Source: Micavibrio sp. (GTDB lineage: Bacteria; Pseudomonadota; Alphaproteobacteria; Micavibrionales; Micavibrionaceae). Taken from it: DNA of 64,000 bases. The notes under the pieces are model-generated. The model saw nothing but the letters and a program-made list of their open reading frames with translations. It made no database searches and was not told the origin of the DNA. Each line of letters opens with the position of its first letter. The stretch's first letter is position 1. The stretch spans positions 124,001 to 188,000 of the forward strand of contig BQJE01000004.1 of assembly GCA_021604545.1 (NCBI GenBank), in the 5' to 3' direction. Of the stretch, positions 52,134 to 61,103 are shown piece after piece. The translations under genes were made by a program, and so were the position numbers.

Positions 52134-52418
52134 CTAAAAGAATTCACCGACTTGTATCAGGGGTACCTCATAGCCGATAGGCTCATGATCAGGAAAAAGA
52201 GAAATAATCATTATGTTTGGTGTTTTTTCGACGCAGTGAGCCATATTAGGCGTAATTTCATAATGCATCAATTCATCTTCGAGTTCTGAATCAAAAAAGA
52301 TCAGCATGAAAAGGCGTTGTTCACGGTAATATTCTACGCGTTTGACAATATCGGGGAGTGGCTGATCGCTGACCAGCATGACACCGCCATCTCCTATTGC
52401 TGTAAGCTCTATATTCAT
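52134..52418 (-). CDS. small acidic protein of unknown function
   Basis: A 94-residue soluble protein ('MNIELTAIGDGGVMLVSDQP', 'LFMLIFFDSELEDELMHYEI') with an alternating strand/helix pattern suggesting a small alpha/beta fold. I do not recognise a family. Its ATG overlaps the stop of the upstream 102-aa gene by four bases (ATGA), so the two are translationally coupled, and it ends just upstream of the tRNA-Gly promoter. Coupling and a coherent sequence support that it is coding. Confidence 0.65.
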   Translation of the reverse strand: MNIELTAIGDGGVMLVSDQPLPDIVKRVEYYREQRLFMLIFFDSELEDELMHYEITPNMAHCVEKTPNIMIISLFPDHEPIGYEVPLIQVGEFF

Positions 52419-52723
52419 GCGCCCATTATTGGTGAAGGTTTTGCTAGATCGTTTGTTGCATCGACTGCAGGGGCAGCATCATTACTAAGATTGGCATCCG
52501 ATTTTAATGGTTCTGGATCAACATTCAATGCTGTAAATGTATTGTGTCCTGATGGAAGTTCACCCTTCAAAGCCTCATGTAGTGTAGTCCCCTTCGATAC
52601 ACATTCCTCCAGGCGCCCTGCAACATTCGGGATGTCCAATAACTTCTCATGCATACATACTTGCGTGAGACGACCCATAAGTCTATCCGCTAAAGTTGAT
52701 GATGGTGTTGTGTCGGTACTCAT
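52415..52723 (-). CDS. small protein of unknown function, coupled to the 52134 gene
   Basis: A 102-residue polar protein. The first 50 residues ('TLADRLMGRLTQVCMHEKLLDI') are probably helical; the C-terminal half is low-complexity and rich in Asn, Asp, Ala and Pro. No family is recognised. It overlaps the next gene by four bases. A divergent 114-base region separates it from the proX-like gene. Confidence 0.6.
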   Translation of the reverse strand: MSTDTTPSSTLADRLMGRLTQVCMHEKLLDIPNVAGRLEECVSKGTTLHEALKGELPSGHNTFTALNVDPEPLKSDANLSNDAAPAVDATNDLAKPSPIMGA

Positions 52724-52837
52724 GTGCCCTTATCCCGCTTATTATTACTAAAATTATGAAGCAAAAAAGTTAACAAACACTTAGCTGCAGCCGCCGAAAA
52801 GCTTGATTTTACTGGCACAATTGGGGATAAAGGCACT

Positions 52838-53368
52838 ATGAGCGAACAAGCCAAAACCCTAGAAAATCAGCCTTTACCGACCACGTCGGGTATGTTGTTT
52901 GAAAATCTACAATCCCTTGATATTGCTTATAATTTACATAATCATAAGCCGATTTTCACGGTTGAGGAGGGTGAGCCACTTAAAAAGGATATTCCGGGCC
53001 TTCATTGCCGCAATTTGTTCCTGCGCGATAAGAAGAAGAAAATGTTTTTGGTGGTGGCGGCCAATGAGACAGAAATTGACCTCAAAAGCCTTCAAAATCT
53101 GCTCGGTTGTGGTCGTTTATCCTTCGGCTCGGCGGACCGCCTTTGGCAATATCTGGGTATCCGCCCTGGCTCTGTTTGCCCGTTTTGTATCATGAATGAC
53201 AAGGATCGCGAGGTCAGTATCATTCTCGATCATTCTATGATGGAAGCGGAACGTGTGAATTACCATCCGTTGGACAATGCTATGACCATTGGTTTGCCAC
53301 CTTCTGATCTTTTGAAATTCATTAAAAACGTAGGGCACGAGCCCCACATTATTGACTTATCGACATAG
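52838..53368 (+). CDS. prolyl-tRNA editing protein (ProX/YbaK family)
   Basis: A 176-residue trans-editing protein that deacylates mischarged tRNAPro (Ala- or Cys-tRNAPro in characterised members). Signatures: 'LFENLQSLDIAYNLHNHKPIFTVEEGE', the CoA-like pocket lysine in 'CRNLFLRDKKKKMFLVV', 'GCGRLSFGSADRLWQYLGIRPGSVCPFCIMND' and 'YHPLDNAMTIGLPPSDLLKFI'. Cytoplasmic. It opens a short plus-strand run with the LON-domain and Trm112-like genes. Confidence 0.93.
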   Translation: MSEQAKTLENQPLPTTSGMLFENLQSLDIAYNLHNHKPIFTVEEGEPLKKDIPGLHCRNLFLRDKKKKMFLVVAANETEIDLKSLQNLLGCGRLSFGSADRLWQYLGIRPGSVCPFCIMNDKDREVSIILDHSMMEAERVNYHPLDNAMTIGLPPSDLLKFIKNVGHEPHIIDLST

Positions 53369-53426
53369 CCCCCTAATTATTAGGCTTAGAGCTGTTTTCA
53401 CGGGATTTATGAGCTAGATTAATAAG

Positions 53427-54092
53427 ATGGAACCAAACCCCTTCGCACCTGAATTTGATGACCTGCCGGAAACCATCGCGATTTTCCCGCTGGCGGGGGT
53501 TTTGCTTTTGCCGTGCGGGCAATTGCCTCTAAACATTTTTGAGCCGCGATATCTGTCCATGGTCGAGGATGCTATGGCGGCGGACCGTTATATTGGCATG
53601 GTGCAGCCGCGTGATAAAACAATTCGGGAGATTGTAGATAATACACCGGTTTTTGAAACCGGGTGCGCTGGCAAGATCACAGCGTTTAATGAAACCGAAG
53701 AGGGAAAATATCTCATCACCTTAACCGGTATCTGCCGTTTTAATATTACCGAAGAAGTTTCGGGTAATAGAAATTATCGCAGAGTGCGTACGCAATGGAC
53801 ATCTTATCGTGAAGATTTGCAGGAGAAAAAATGTCTGGATCTCAACCGCACGCAACTCAAAACCTTGCTAAAGAAATATTTTGAGCTGCAGGACATGGAC
53901 TGTGATTGGGAAGCCATAGACGGCGCGCCCGATGGCCGGTTGATTACCTGTCTGTCGATGATCTGTCCGTTTGATGCGGGTGAGAAACAAGCCTTGCTCG
54001 AAGCCAAATGTTGTCATACACGGGCGGAATTATTTATGACGATGTTGGAAATAGCCGCTTGTGAGAAAGAGGATTGCTGTTCGCATCATTAA
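53427..54092 (+). CDS. LON N-terminal (substrate-binding) domain protein
   Basis: A 221-residue protein consisting of the Lon substrate-binding domain without the ATPase or protease parts. 'IAIFPLAGVLLLPCGQLPLNIFEPRYLSMVEDAMAADRYIGMVQP', 'GCAGKITAFNETEEGKYLITLTGICRFNI' and a helical C-terminus are typical. It ends with a Cys/His cluster ('CEKEDCCSHH'), which might bind metal. The function is unknown. A following Trm112-like gene is the standard alphaproteobacterial neighbour. Confidence 0.92.
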   Translation: MEPNPFAPEFDDLPETIAIFPLAGVLLLPCGQLPLNIFEPRYLSMVEDAMAADRYIGMVQPRDKTIREIVDNTPVFETGCAGKITAFNETEEGKYLITLTGICRFNITEEVSGNRNYRRVRTQWTSYREDLQEKKCLDLNRTQLKTLLKKYFELQDMDCDWEAIDGAPDGRLITCLSMICPFDAGEKQALLEAKCCHTRAELFMTMLEIAACEKEDCCSHH

Positions 54093-54110
54093 TGTCTACG
54101 ATGAGCCATC

Positions 54111-54287
54111 ATGAATAAAGTTGATCCAAAATTGCTGGAAATTCTGGTTTGTCCGCTGACCAAATCACCTTTGCGCTATGACTCTGAGGCGCAGGAATTG
54201 ATTTCCGAGCAAGCCAAGCTCGCCTATCCTATCCGCGATGGTATTCCTATTATGCTGGTCGATGAGGCGCGTAGCTTAGAGGATTAA
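54111..54287 (+). CDS. Trm112/YcaR-family small protein (UPF0434)
   Basis: A 58-residue protein, '[20 protein letters not shown]' through '[20 protein letters not shown]'. The family is related to the eukaryotic Trm112 activator of methyltransferases; only one of the usual cysteines (in '[10 protein letters not shown]') is present, as in many bacterial members. It starts 18 bases after the LON-domain gene. It is too short for most gene-length cut-offs but unmistakable. Confidence 0.93.
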   Translation: MNKVDPKLLEILVCPLTKSPLRYDSEAQELISEQAKLAYPIRDGIPIMLVDEARSLED

Positions 54288-54331
54288 AAATTTTATTGCG
54301 TAAAACACGCAAATCTGGTTTTAATACTCCT

Positions 54332-54385
54332 ATGAACGCACAGGCAGAAAATCTGAACCTATTGCTGCTCCTACTCTGCCCCTGA
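54332..54385 (+). CDS. leuL: leucine-rich leader peptide of leuA (attenuator peptide)
   Basis: A 17-codon frame reads MNAQAENLNLLLLLLCP then TGA, with seven Leu codons, six of them consecutive (CTA TTG CTG CTC CTA CTC), directly upstream of leuA. This is the hallmark of translation-coupled attenuation: ribosome stalling when charged tRNA-Leu is scarce would report leucine status. A TAATAC at 54322-54327 could be the -10 element, which would put the transcription start at or within a few bases of the ATG. No ribosome-binding site is visible, consistent with a leaderless leader peptide as described for trpL in Sinorhizobium. Confidence 0.75.
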   Translation: MNAQAENLNLLLLLLCP

Positions 54386-54424
54386 GCGGGTATGAGGCGC
54401 CTAGCCGCGCCTGCGCTCCAGGGG
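54379..54424 (+). promoter_or_regulatory. attenuator-like RNA structure overlapping the leuL stop
   Basis: CCCCTGAGCG (54379-54388) pairs with CGCTCCAGGGG (54414-54424) with one bulge, enclosing a six-base-pair inner hairpin (AGGCGC/GCGCCT at about 54395-54412). An alternative pairing, GGCAG (about 54342-54346... 54347) with CTGCC (54376-54380), is possible inside leuL. No T-run follows, so the downstream effect may not be classic intrinsic termination. Confidence 0.55.
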
Positions 54425-54483
54425 ATTTCACAAAACTTCCGAAACATTGATAAAAAAGTAAAAGCGCTTTAAAAGGAGCAGCT

Positions 54484-56043
54484 ATGAGCAGTAAAGACCA
54501 GATCGTCATATTCGACACAACACTAAGAGACGGCGAACAATCGCCGGGCTGTTCTATGAATCTTGAGGAGAAGCTGAAAATGGCGCGGCTTCTTGATGAG
54601 ATGGGTGTTGATATTATTGAGGCTGGCTTTCCTGTGGCTTCGCCGGGTGACTTTGAAGCGGTTAATGAAATTGCCAAGACGGTAAAAAATTCTGTGGTTT
54701 GTGGTTTGTCACGGGCCAAAAAGGCTGACATCGAAGCCTCTGGGGATGCGATCAAGCCGGCCAAACGAAAACGCATTCACACTTTTATTTCAACTTCGCC
54801 GTTACATATGAAACATAAGCTGCAAATGCCGCCGGAACAGGTTCTAGAGGCGGTGGCCGAAAGTGTGACCTTTGCGCGTAACTTTACCGATGATGTTGAG
54901 TGGAGCGCGGAAGATGCGTCGCGCACTGAAGATGATTTTCTTTGTCATGCGGTAGAAATTGCGATCAACTCAGGTGCGACAACGGTCAATATTCCCGATA
55001 CGGTTGGTTATACTATTCCCGAGGAATACGGTGCCAAGATCGCGATGCTGATGGAGCGCGTGCCGAATATCGATAAAGCGATTATTTCCACCCACTGTCA
55101 CAATGATTTGGGACTGGCCGTGGCTAATTCTCTTGCAGGTGTTGCGAACGGTGCGCGGCAGATTGAATGTACCATCAACGGTATTGGTGAACGTGCCGGC
55201 AATGCGGCGCTCGAAGAAATTGTTATGGCGCTGCGCACACGTCACGACATGATGCCCTACACCACCAATATCGAGACCGAAAAAATTACCAAAATTTCGC
55301 GTACACTTTCGGCGATTACCGGCTTTGCTGTGCAGCCTAACAAGGCGATTGTCGGCGCCAATGCTTTCGCCCATGAAAGTGGCATTCATCAGGATGGCAT
55401 GCTCAAACACGCCAACACCTATGAGATCATGACGCCGGAATCCGTGGGGCTTACGGAGAGCAAACTGGTGATGGGTAAGCATTCTGGCCGTCATGCGTTT
55501 AAAACTAAACTGGCGGAGCTGGGATTTGAGCTTGGTGATAATGCGTTGCAGGAAGCGTTTGCACGGTTTAAAAACCTTGCCGATAAAAAGAAGGAAATTT
55601 TCGAAGACGATTTGATTGCGCTGGTCGAGGATGAAGTGGTGCGCGAAAATGAACGGATAAAATTTGTCTCTTTGCAGATTGTGGCCGGCACGAAAGGCCC
55701 GCAGACTGCTGAGCTTACTTTGAGCATTGATGGCGCTGAAAAAATCACGAAGGTCGAAGGCAATGGCCCTGTTGATGCGATCTTCAAAGCTATTCGTGAG
55801 ATTGAGCCGCATGCGGATGCTCATTTGAAGCTTTATCAGGTGCATGCTGTCACTGGTGGTACGGACGCCCAAGCCGAAGTGACGGTACGGCTGGAGGAAA
55901 ATGGCCGGACAGTGAACGGGCAGGGCGCGGATGCCGATACGCTGGTGGCTTCGGCGCGGGCCTATATTAACGCGCTGAACAAGCTTATGATGAAACGAGA
56001 AGGCTTTAATCCGCAAACCGCGAGTGACGCGCTAGCGCCTTAA
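54484..56043 (+). CDS. leuA: 2-isopropylmalate synthase LeuA
   Basis: First committed step of leucine synthesis, condensing acetyl-CoA with 2-oxoisovalerate. The N-terminal catalytic signature is '[17 protein letters not shown]', with the metal-binding '[41 protein letters not shown]'. The C-terminal allosteric domain ('[23 protein letters not shown]' to the end) should bind leucine. At 519 residues it is full length. AAGGAG precedes the ATG, and a leucine-rich leader peptide lies 98 bases upstream, so control by both attenuation and feedback is expected. Confidence 0.97.
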   Translation: MSSKDQIVIFDTTLRDGEQSPGCSMNLEEKLKMARLLDEMGVDIIEAGFPVASPGDFEAVNEIAKTVKNSVVCGLSRAKKADIEASGDAIKPAKRKRIHTFISTSPLHMKHKLQMPPEQVLEAVAESVTFARNFTDDVEWSAEDASRTEDDFLCHAVEIAINSGATTVNIPDTVGYTIPEEYGAKIAMLMERVPNIDKAIISTHCHNDLGLAVANSLAGVANGARQIECTINGIGERAGNAALEEIVMALRTRHDMMPYTTNIETEKITKISRTLSAITGFAVQPNKAIVGANAFAHESGIHQDGMLKHANTYEIMTPESVGLTESKLVMGKHSGRHAFKTKLAELGFELGDNALQEAFARFKNLADKKKEIFEDDLIALVEDEVVRENERIKFVSLQIVAGTKGPQTAELTLSIDGAEKITKVEGNGPVDAIFKAIREIEPHADAHLKLYQVHAVTGGTDAQAEVTVRLEENGRTVNGQGADADTLVASARAYINALNKLMMKREGFNPQTASDALAP

Positions 56044-56675
56044 AGCTGCTTTTTTATTTTCTCAAAAACATCTTCAAACATTTCTGTCGTCAGACGCTTC
56101 GTATTGGTGTTGTAGCGTGAGCAGTGATAGCTATCGATGAGGGTAATGCCGCCACTCATGTCATGCGTAGCGTTATGCGCAAATTTATGCGCGCTGATTT
56201 TTTGTCCAAAGGTTTTTACAACGGCGTTGTGCGATATAAGGCCAAGGCTCAAGATCACTTTCAAATTCTTCATCTCCTCAATCTCATGCACCAAAAAAGA
56301 ACGGCAGGTATTCATCTCTTCCGTGATTGGCTTATTCTCCGGCGGCACGCAGCGCACGGCATTGGTGATGCGGCAGTTCTTGAGCGCCAACCCGTCATCC
56401 GCATGTGCCTCGTAATCCCCTTCGGCAAACCCAAATTTCAGCAGCGTCGCATAGAGCAAATCACCAGCATAATCACCGGTAAAGGGCCGTCCGGTGAAAT
56501 TGGCGCCTTTGAGTCCTGGTGCCAGCCCAACAACCAATAATTCCGCGTCCTGAGAGCCAAAAGAGGGCACCGGCGCATTGAATTTATCCGGGAATTTGCC
56601 CCGGTTTTCCTCCCGAAAAGCCTGAAGGCGCGGGCATAAATTGCAGTCTTTGTCTGGTGCTTTCTCGGGGATCAT
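56040..56675 (-). CDS. uracil-DNA glycosylase, family 5 (UdgB-like)
   Basis: A 211-residue iron-sulfur glycosylase that removes uracil and deaminated bases. The start at 56675 ('MIPEKAPDKDC') has TAGGA upstream; the frame is open to 56750. The cluster cysteines are in 'DKDCNLCPRL', 'VRCVPPENKP' and 'MNTCRSF'. The active-site motif 'VVGLAPGLKGANFTGRPFTGDYAGD' and 'LIDSYHCSRYNTNTKRLT' mark family 5 rather than family 4. It converges on leuA with a four-base overlap. Confidence 0.93.
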   Translation of the reverse strand: MIPEKAPDKDCNLCPRLQAFREENRGKFPDKFNAPVPSFGSQDAELLVVGLAPGLKGANFTGRPFTGDYAGDLLYATLLKFGFAEGDYEAHADDGLALKNCRITNAVRCVPPENKPITEEMNTCRSFLVHEIEEMKNLKVILSLGLISHNAVVKTFGQKISAHKFAHNATHDMSGGITLIDSYHCSRYNTNTKRLTTEMFEDVFEKIKKQL

Positions 56676-56755
56676 GATTTTCCTACCCAATGCTTGCTTT
56701 TTAAGGGAAAACTGACTATAAAGCCTTCTCTGGCAAAAGGAAAAGGACATTATTT

Positions 56756-57142
56756 ATGGCACGCGTTACCGTAGAAGATTGCATTGAAAAAGTCACAAAT
56801 CGCTTTGAGTTGGTAATGGTTGCGGCACAAAGAGCCCGCAAAATCGGCTCTGGTGCCCCGTTGACGATTGAGCGTGACGATGACAAAAACTGTGTGGTTT
56901 CGTTGCGCGAAATTGCCGGTGAAAACGTCGGTGTTGAAGATCTGAAAGAGGAGCTTACCCGTTCTCACCAGCGCATTATTGCGCAGGAGGAAGAGGAAGA
57001 GCCGGTTGACTTTATGGACGGTGAAGAGGAATGGAACGCGATGGCTGCGCGCAAAGTTGATCCTGACCTCGATATTAATGACGACGATGATGCCAGCGAG
57101 CCGTCACTGGAAGATTTGGCAGGTAAACCAGCCGAAGAGTAA
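56756..57142 (+). CDS. rpoZ: RNA polymerase omega subunit RpoZ
   Basis: Small subunit that helps assemble RNA polymerase and contributes to the ppGpp binding site. '[30 protein letters not shown]' and '[14 protein letters not shown]' are typical. The C-terminal half is long, acidic and probably disordered, usual in alphaproteobacteria; total 128 residues. A terminator follows, then rsh, an order kept across the class and functionally apt, since ppGpp made by Rsh acts on RNA polymerase. Confidence 0.96.
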   Translation: MARVTVEDCIEKVTNRFELVMVAAQRARKIGSGAPLTIERDDDKNCVVSLREIAGENVGVEDLKEELTRSHQRIIAQEEEEEPVDFMDGEEEWNAMAARKVDPDLDINDDDDASEPSLEDLAGKPAEE

Positions 57143-57166
57143 TTTTTACGTTATAATCCAAGCAAT

Positions 57167-57193
57167 AAAGCCGGGACATATAGCCCGGCTTTT
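57167..57193 (+). terminator. intrinsic terminator after rpoZ
   Basis: AAAGCCGGG (57167-57175) pairs with CCCGGCTTT (57184-57192) around an eight-base loop; a four-T stretch follows. It lies between rpoZ and rsh and suggests that rsh has its own promoter within 57194-57292. Confidence 0.85.
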
Positions 57194-57292
57194 CTATGTC
57201 CGGAATTCATTCATGATTTTTACAGCTTTTCATGCTACTTTAACGCTATGGAATATATTGAAAACTGTAGCTTAGAGCATGATTGAGCGCGC

Positions 57293-59455
57293 ATGATTGA
57301 ACAAAGTGATCTTGTTGACCAGATAAAGGCCTATAAACCCGATCTCGATTCCGAGGCCGTTGGCAAAGCCTATGATTACGCAAAAAAAATGCATGATGGC
57401 CAGACCCGTGCGTCTGGTGAGCCTTATTACACCCACCCGGTCGAGGTCGCCAGCATTCTGGCTGGTATGAAAATGGATATCGGCACGATTATTACGGCGA
57501 TTTTACACGACACGCTGGAAGATACCGACGCCACCTATGAGGACTTAAAAAAAATATTTGGTGAAGAGGTTGCCGATCTGGTGAACGGGGTTAGCAAACT
57601 GACACGGATCGAAAGTCAAACCGTGGAAGGCAAGCAGGCCGAGAATTTTAGAAAATTATTATTGGCGATGTCGGAAGATATTCGTGTTCTGTTGGTGAAA
57701 CTGGCCGATCGCCTTCACAATATGCGTACGCTGGATAGTTTTAAAGACACAGAAAAGCGCCGCCGCATCGCACTCGAGACACTAGAGATATATGCGCCTT
57801 TGGCCGAGCGTATTGGTGTTCACCAAATGAAGGAAGAGCTGGAAGATCTGTGCTTTACTTATTTGAACTCTGAGGCTCGGGAAAGCCTTGCCAATCGTCT
57901 TTCTTTTTTGCGCAGTGAAGGCACGGGAATTGTCGACAAGATTATCAGCGAGCTGACGAAGAAATTTAAGGACGCCGGTATTGATGCCGAGATAACCGGA
58001 CGTGAAAAAACGCGCTATTCGATCTGGAAGAAAATGCAGCGTAAAAATGTGACATTCGAGCAGCTTTCCGATGTTATGGCGTTCCGCATTGTCGTGGACA
58101 AGGTCGAGGAATGTTATAACGTCCTAGGTTTGCTGCACAGCCATTACCCTAGCGTTCCGGGGCGGTTTAAGGACTATATCTCAACACCCAAACCCAATGG
58201 CTACCGCTCGATTCATACAACTGTGATGGGGCCGGAACAACAACGGATTGAAATTCAAATCCGTACAAGAGAAATGCATTATGAGGCCGATCTCGGTGTG
58301 GCGGCGCATTGGGCGTATAAAGAAGGCGAGATGCCGAGCCTCAAGGATGTCAAAAAATATCGTTGGCTGCGTGAACTTCTTGAGATTTTGGAACAAGAAC
58401 AGCGCCCTGAAGATTTCTGGGAAAATACAAAACTCGAATTGTTTCAGGAGCAAGTCTATGTATTCTCACCCAAGGGTGATTTGATTGAGCTTCCCAATGG
58501 CGCGACGCCGATTGATTTTGCCTATGCTATTCACTCTGATGTTGGTGATAAATGTGTTGGCGCCAAAATAAACGGTCGCATTGCACCGCTGAACACCGCT
58601 CTCAGCAATGGTGACCAGGTTGATATCATCACTGCCAAGACCCAGAATCCTTCCCCGACATGGGAGCGTTTTGTGGTTACCGGTAAGGCGCGCTCACATA
58701 TCCGTAAATTTATCCGCAACCAGCAACGCGGCGAATATGTGACGCTTGGCAAGGCAATGCTGCAAAAGATTTTTCGTCAGGAAGGCTATGACTTCACCGA
58801 AAAGGCTGTCAATAACGTACTCAAAAAATTCAAAGCAGATGAGAGCGATGACATCTATGCCAATATCGGGTCAGGCTTACTGGTCGCTCGTGATGTTTTT
58901 AAAGCCATTTTTCCTGCGCATAAAACAGAAATTGCCAAACGCCCGGCTTCTGATATGGATCACGCTGCTATGTTCCGCCCGCATGAGGATGGCAAAGACG
59001 CACCGATGCCGATCAAGGGGCTTATCCCTGGCATGGCTATGCATTTTGCGCGCTGTTGCCACCCGCTTCCAGGTGATCGCATTGTTGGGATTGTTACGAC
59101 CGGTAAGGGTGTGACAATTCATACGATTGATTGTGAAACGCTGGAGACTTTTGCTGATACGCCTGAACGTTGGCTCGACGTGTCATGGGGTGAGGGACCG
59201 GATACGCCGGAATCACATGTCGGGCGGCTTAATCTGACCTTTATTAACGAGGCTGGCGCGCTTGGCACCATTACAACCGTAATCGGTATCAATGGAGGTA
59301 ACATTACCAATTTGAAAATCACGAGTCGCTCGATTGATTTCTGGGATATCGTTATTGATATCTACGTTAAGGATACCAAACATCTCAGTAATATTATCGC
59401 CGCGCTACGGGCCACACCGATTGTCGCGAGCGTTGAGCGTGCCAGAGGAAGATAA
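57293..59455 (+). CDS. rsh: bifunctional (p)ppGpp synthetase/hydrolase Rsh (RelA/SpoT family)
   Basis: A 720-residue stringent-response enzyme that makes and degrades (p)ppGpp. The HD hydrolase centre is intact ('YYTHPVEVASIL', 'ILHDTLEDTDATYEDL', H72/D73). The synthetase has 'GREKTRYSIWKKMQRK', 'DVMAFRIVVDKVEECYNVLG' and 'PNGYRSIHTTVMGP'. A TGS domain ('YVFSPKGDLIELPNGATPIDFAYAIHSDVGD', about 385-445), a zinc-finger-like 'FARCCHPLPGDRI' and a C-terminal ACT domain follow. Both activities appear competent, as expected for the single Rsh of alphaproteobacteria. Confidence 0.97.
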   Translation: MIEQSDLVDQIKAYKPDLDSEAVGKAYDYAKKMHDGQTRASGEPYYTHPVEVASILAGMKMDIGTIITAILHDTLEDTDATYEDLKKIFGEEVADLVNGVSKLTRIESQTVEGKQAENFRKLLLAMSEDIRVLLVKLADRLHNMRTLDSFKDTEKRRRIALETLEIYAPLAERIGVHQMKEELEDLCFTYLNSEARESLANRLSFLRSEGTGIVDKIISELTKKFKDAGIDAEITGREKTRYSIWKKMQRKNVTFEQLSDVMAFRIVVDKVEECYNVLGLLHSHYPSVPGRFKDYISTPKPNGYRSIHTTVMGPEQQRIEIQIRTREMHYEADLGVAAHWAYKEGEMPSLKDVKKYRWLRELLEILEQEQRPEDFWENTKLELFQEQVYVFSPKGDLIELPNGATPIDFAYAIHSDVGDKCVGAKINGRIAPLNTALSNGDQVDIITAKTQNPSPTWERFVVTGKARSHIRKFIRNQQRGEYVTLGKAMLQKIFRQEGYDFTEKAVNNVLKKFKADESDDIYANIGSGLLVARDVFKAIFPAHKTEIAKRPASDMDHAAMFRPHEDGKDAPMPIKGLIPGMAMHFARCCHPLPGDRIVGIVTTGKGVTIHTIDCETLETFADTPERWLDVSWGEGPDTPESHVGRLNLTFINEAGALGTITTVIGINGGNITNLKITSRSIDFWDIVIDIYVKDTKHLSNIIAALRATPIVASVERARGR

Positions 59456-59464
59456 AGTAGGGCG

Positions 59465-59980
59465 TTAAGCCGGGCAGCTCAGCAAGGCTTCAAACGGGCA
59501 GGGGACTTTATCGCGGCCGCCGAGGCCTTCCAGCTCGATAATACAAATACCGGCAGACACTTTTGATCCGGCTTGTTCAATCAAATTCACGGCGGCGCCC
59601 ATCGTGCCACCAGTGGCAAGAAGATCATCCACCAGTACAATATTGGAATCCTTTTCGATCAAATCTGTCTGCAACTCAATCACATCTGAGCCGTATTCAA
59701 GATCATACTCATAAGACAAAACCTCACCCGGCAACTTGCCTTTCTTGCGGATCATACCAAAGCCAATACCCATTTCCATTGCCAGTGGCGCGGCGACCAG
59801 AAACCCGCGCGATTCAATGCCCATCAGCATGTCGGGTTGATAGGATTCAATTTTCTCCCGCATCTGCCCGATGGTTTCACGCCAGGCCGCCGGATCGGCC
59901 AGCAATGTGGCGATGTCATAAAAATTTATGCCCGGTTTTGGGAAATCGGGAACGATACGGATGGAGTCGAGAATATTCAT
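59465..59980 (-). CDS. apt: adenine phosphoribosyltransferase Apt
   Basis: Salvages adenine to AMP using PRPP. 'IRIVPDFPKPGINFYDIATLL' starts the protein, 'GIESRGFLVAAPLAMEMG' and the PRPP loop 'NIVLVDDLLATGGTMGAAVNLIEQAG' are diagnostic. The start is ambiguous: ATG 59978-59980 and ATG 59993-59995 each have AAGGA four bases upstream, because a 15-base segment carrying ribosome-binding site and start is tandemly duplicated. The shorter start gives about 171 residues. Convergent with rsh, ten bases apart. Confidence 0.95.
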   Translation of the reverse strand: MNILDSIRIVPDFPKPGINFYDIATLLADPAAWRETIGQMREKIESYQPDMLMGIESRGFLVAAPLAMEMGIGFGMIRKKGKLPGEVLSYEYDLEYGSDVIELQTDLIEKDSNIVLVDDLLATGGTMGAAVNLIEQAGSKVSAGICIIELEGLGGRDKVPCPFEALLSCPA

Positions 59981-60004
59981 AGCGTCCTTATTCATAGCTT
60001 CCTT
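59975..60004. repeat. 15-base tandem duplication of the apt ribosome-binding site and start codon
   Basis: On the plus strand ATTCATAGCGTCCTT (59975-59989) is followed directly by ATTCATAGCTTCCTT (59990-60004), differing at one base. In the apt direction each unit carries AAGGA, a start ATG and AAT, so the in-frame copy adds the residues MNKDA before MNILD. Confidence 0.9.
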
Positions 60005-60060
60005 GTCCTTATGACTTGAGTTTTATTGCTTTTAGCACGGACCGTCCTTATGTTCCAATA

Positions 60061-60645
60061 ATGTTTAAGCGTCGTAAACCGCGTAGCCCTTTGGGTCATG
60101 CAAGAGAGATTTTCTGGCCATCCATGGGATGGGTGCGGGCGATTAAATACGCCAGGCACCGTGTCGTACGCTTGTCCGATAGCACGCATAAGATTGCTGC
60201 CGGGCTCGCGGTTGGTGCGGCGATGTCATTTTCGCCGCTGGTTGGGCTGCATTTTCTTCAGACAGCAATCGTTTGTTACATCCTGAGATTTAATATCCTG
60301 GCCTCTTTTATTGGCACCGCGGTAGGCAATCCCTGGACATTTCCCTTTATCTGGTGGGCTAGCTACACGCTGGGCAGTTATATTTTCGGCTTGTTTGGCT
60401 GGAGCGGTGCGGCGGATCTGCCTGATGAAATGACTTTAGGGATTTTATGGGAGATCATTAAAACCCAGCCCATGCAGATATTCCTGCCCTGGATGTTGGG
60501 TGGTTATTTGATTGGTTTTGCTGTATGGTTCCCGGCATATTTTGCGTTTTATCCGATGGTAAAAGCAGGGCGTGCGGCGCGGCGGCGCGTACGTTTGAAA
60601 CGGATGCATGCAGCCGCAAAAGAATTAACGGGACAGCAAGAATAA
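60061..60645 (+). CDS. DUF2062 domain membrane protein
   Basis: A 194-residue inner-membrane protein. The ATG at 60061 ('[30 protein letters not shown]') fits the family; an open frame extends to 60016. The DUF2062 core has '[55 protein letters not shown]', followed by two more hydrophobic segments. The C-terminus is basic ('[18 protein letters not shown]'). The function is unknown. Its stop overlaps the acpS start (TAATG), so both are coupled. It diverges from apt. Confidence 0.93.
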   Translation: MFKRRKPRSPLGHAREIFWPSMGWVRAIKYARHRVVRLSDSTHKIAAGLAVGAAMSFSPLVGLHFLQTAIVCYILRFNILASFIGTAVGNPWTFPFIWWASYTLGSYIFGLFGWSGAADLPDEMTLGILWEIIKTQPMQIFLPWMLGGYLIGFAVWFPAYFAFYPMVKAGRAARRRVRLKRMHAAAKELTGQQE

Positions 60646-61046
60646 TGATTGTTGGTATTGGCAGTGATTTAATCGATATTCGTCGCGTTGAAAAAGTGAT
60701 GGGGCGTTTTGAAGCGCGTTTTATCGCTCGCTGTTTTACGGATATTGAGCAGAAAAAAGCCGAGCGCCGTCGCGGTGCCGGTACCCATATTGATACCTAT
60801 GCCAAGCGCTTTGCCGCGAAAGAGGCATGTTCAAAGGCGCTGGGCACTGGCTTTAACCACGGCGTCTATATGAAAGATATCGGTGTGGTCAATGATGCTT
60901 CCGGGCGGCCAACGCTTGAGCTCACTGGTGGTGCCCGCAGTCGTCTGGCGGATATGGTGCCGGCGGGCATGAAACCTTCTGTTCATTTAACCATTACCGA
61001 TGAGCCGCCTCTGGCCAAGGCCGTTGTCATTATAGAGGTCCTTTAG
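60645..61046 (+). CDS. acpS: holo-acyl carrier protein synthase AcpS
   Basis: Attaches 4'-phosphopantetheine from CoA to the serine of AcpP. '[22 protein letters not shown]' supplies the metal-binding aspartate, and '[19 protein letters not shown]' the conserved F-x-x-KEA motif. At 133 residues the size is normal; the true start is the ATG at 60645, although an open frame begins earlier inside the DUF2062 gene. It opens the classic acpS-lepB-rnc-era cluster; pdxJ, often just before acpS in this class, is not present here. Confidence 0.96.
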   Translation: MIVGIGSDLIDIRRVEKVMGRFEARFIARCFTDIEQKKAERRRGAGTHIDTYAKRFAAKEACSKALGTGFNHGVYMKDIGVVNDASGRPTLELTGGARSRLADMVPAGMKPSVHLTITDEPPLAKAVVIIEVL

Positions 61047-61103
61047 GGCCGGCCGCTTAATTCGGGGCTGGTTTTCGTTAGAACTTTGCTATAGAAAACA
61101 ATC

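Noticed and set aside
54970-56016. 348-codon minus-strand open frame
   Set aside because: It is entirely opposite leuA, and its translation shows no domain pattern.
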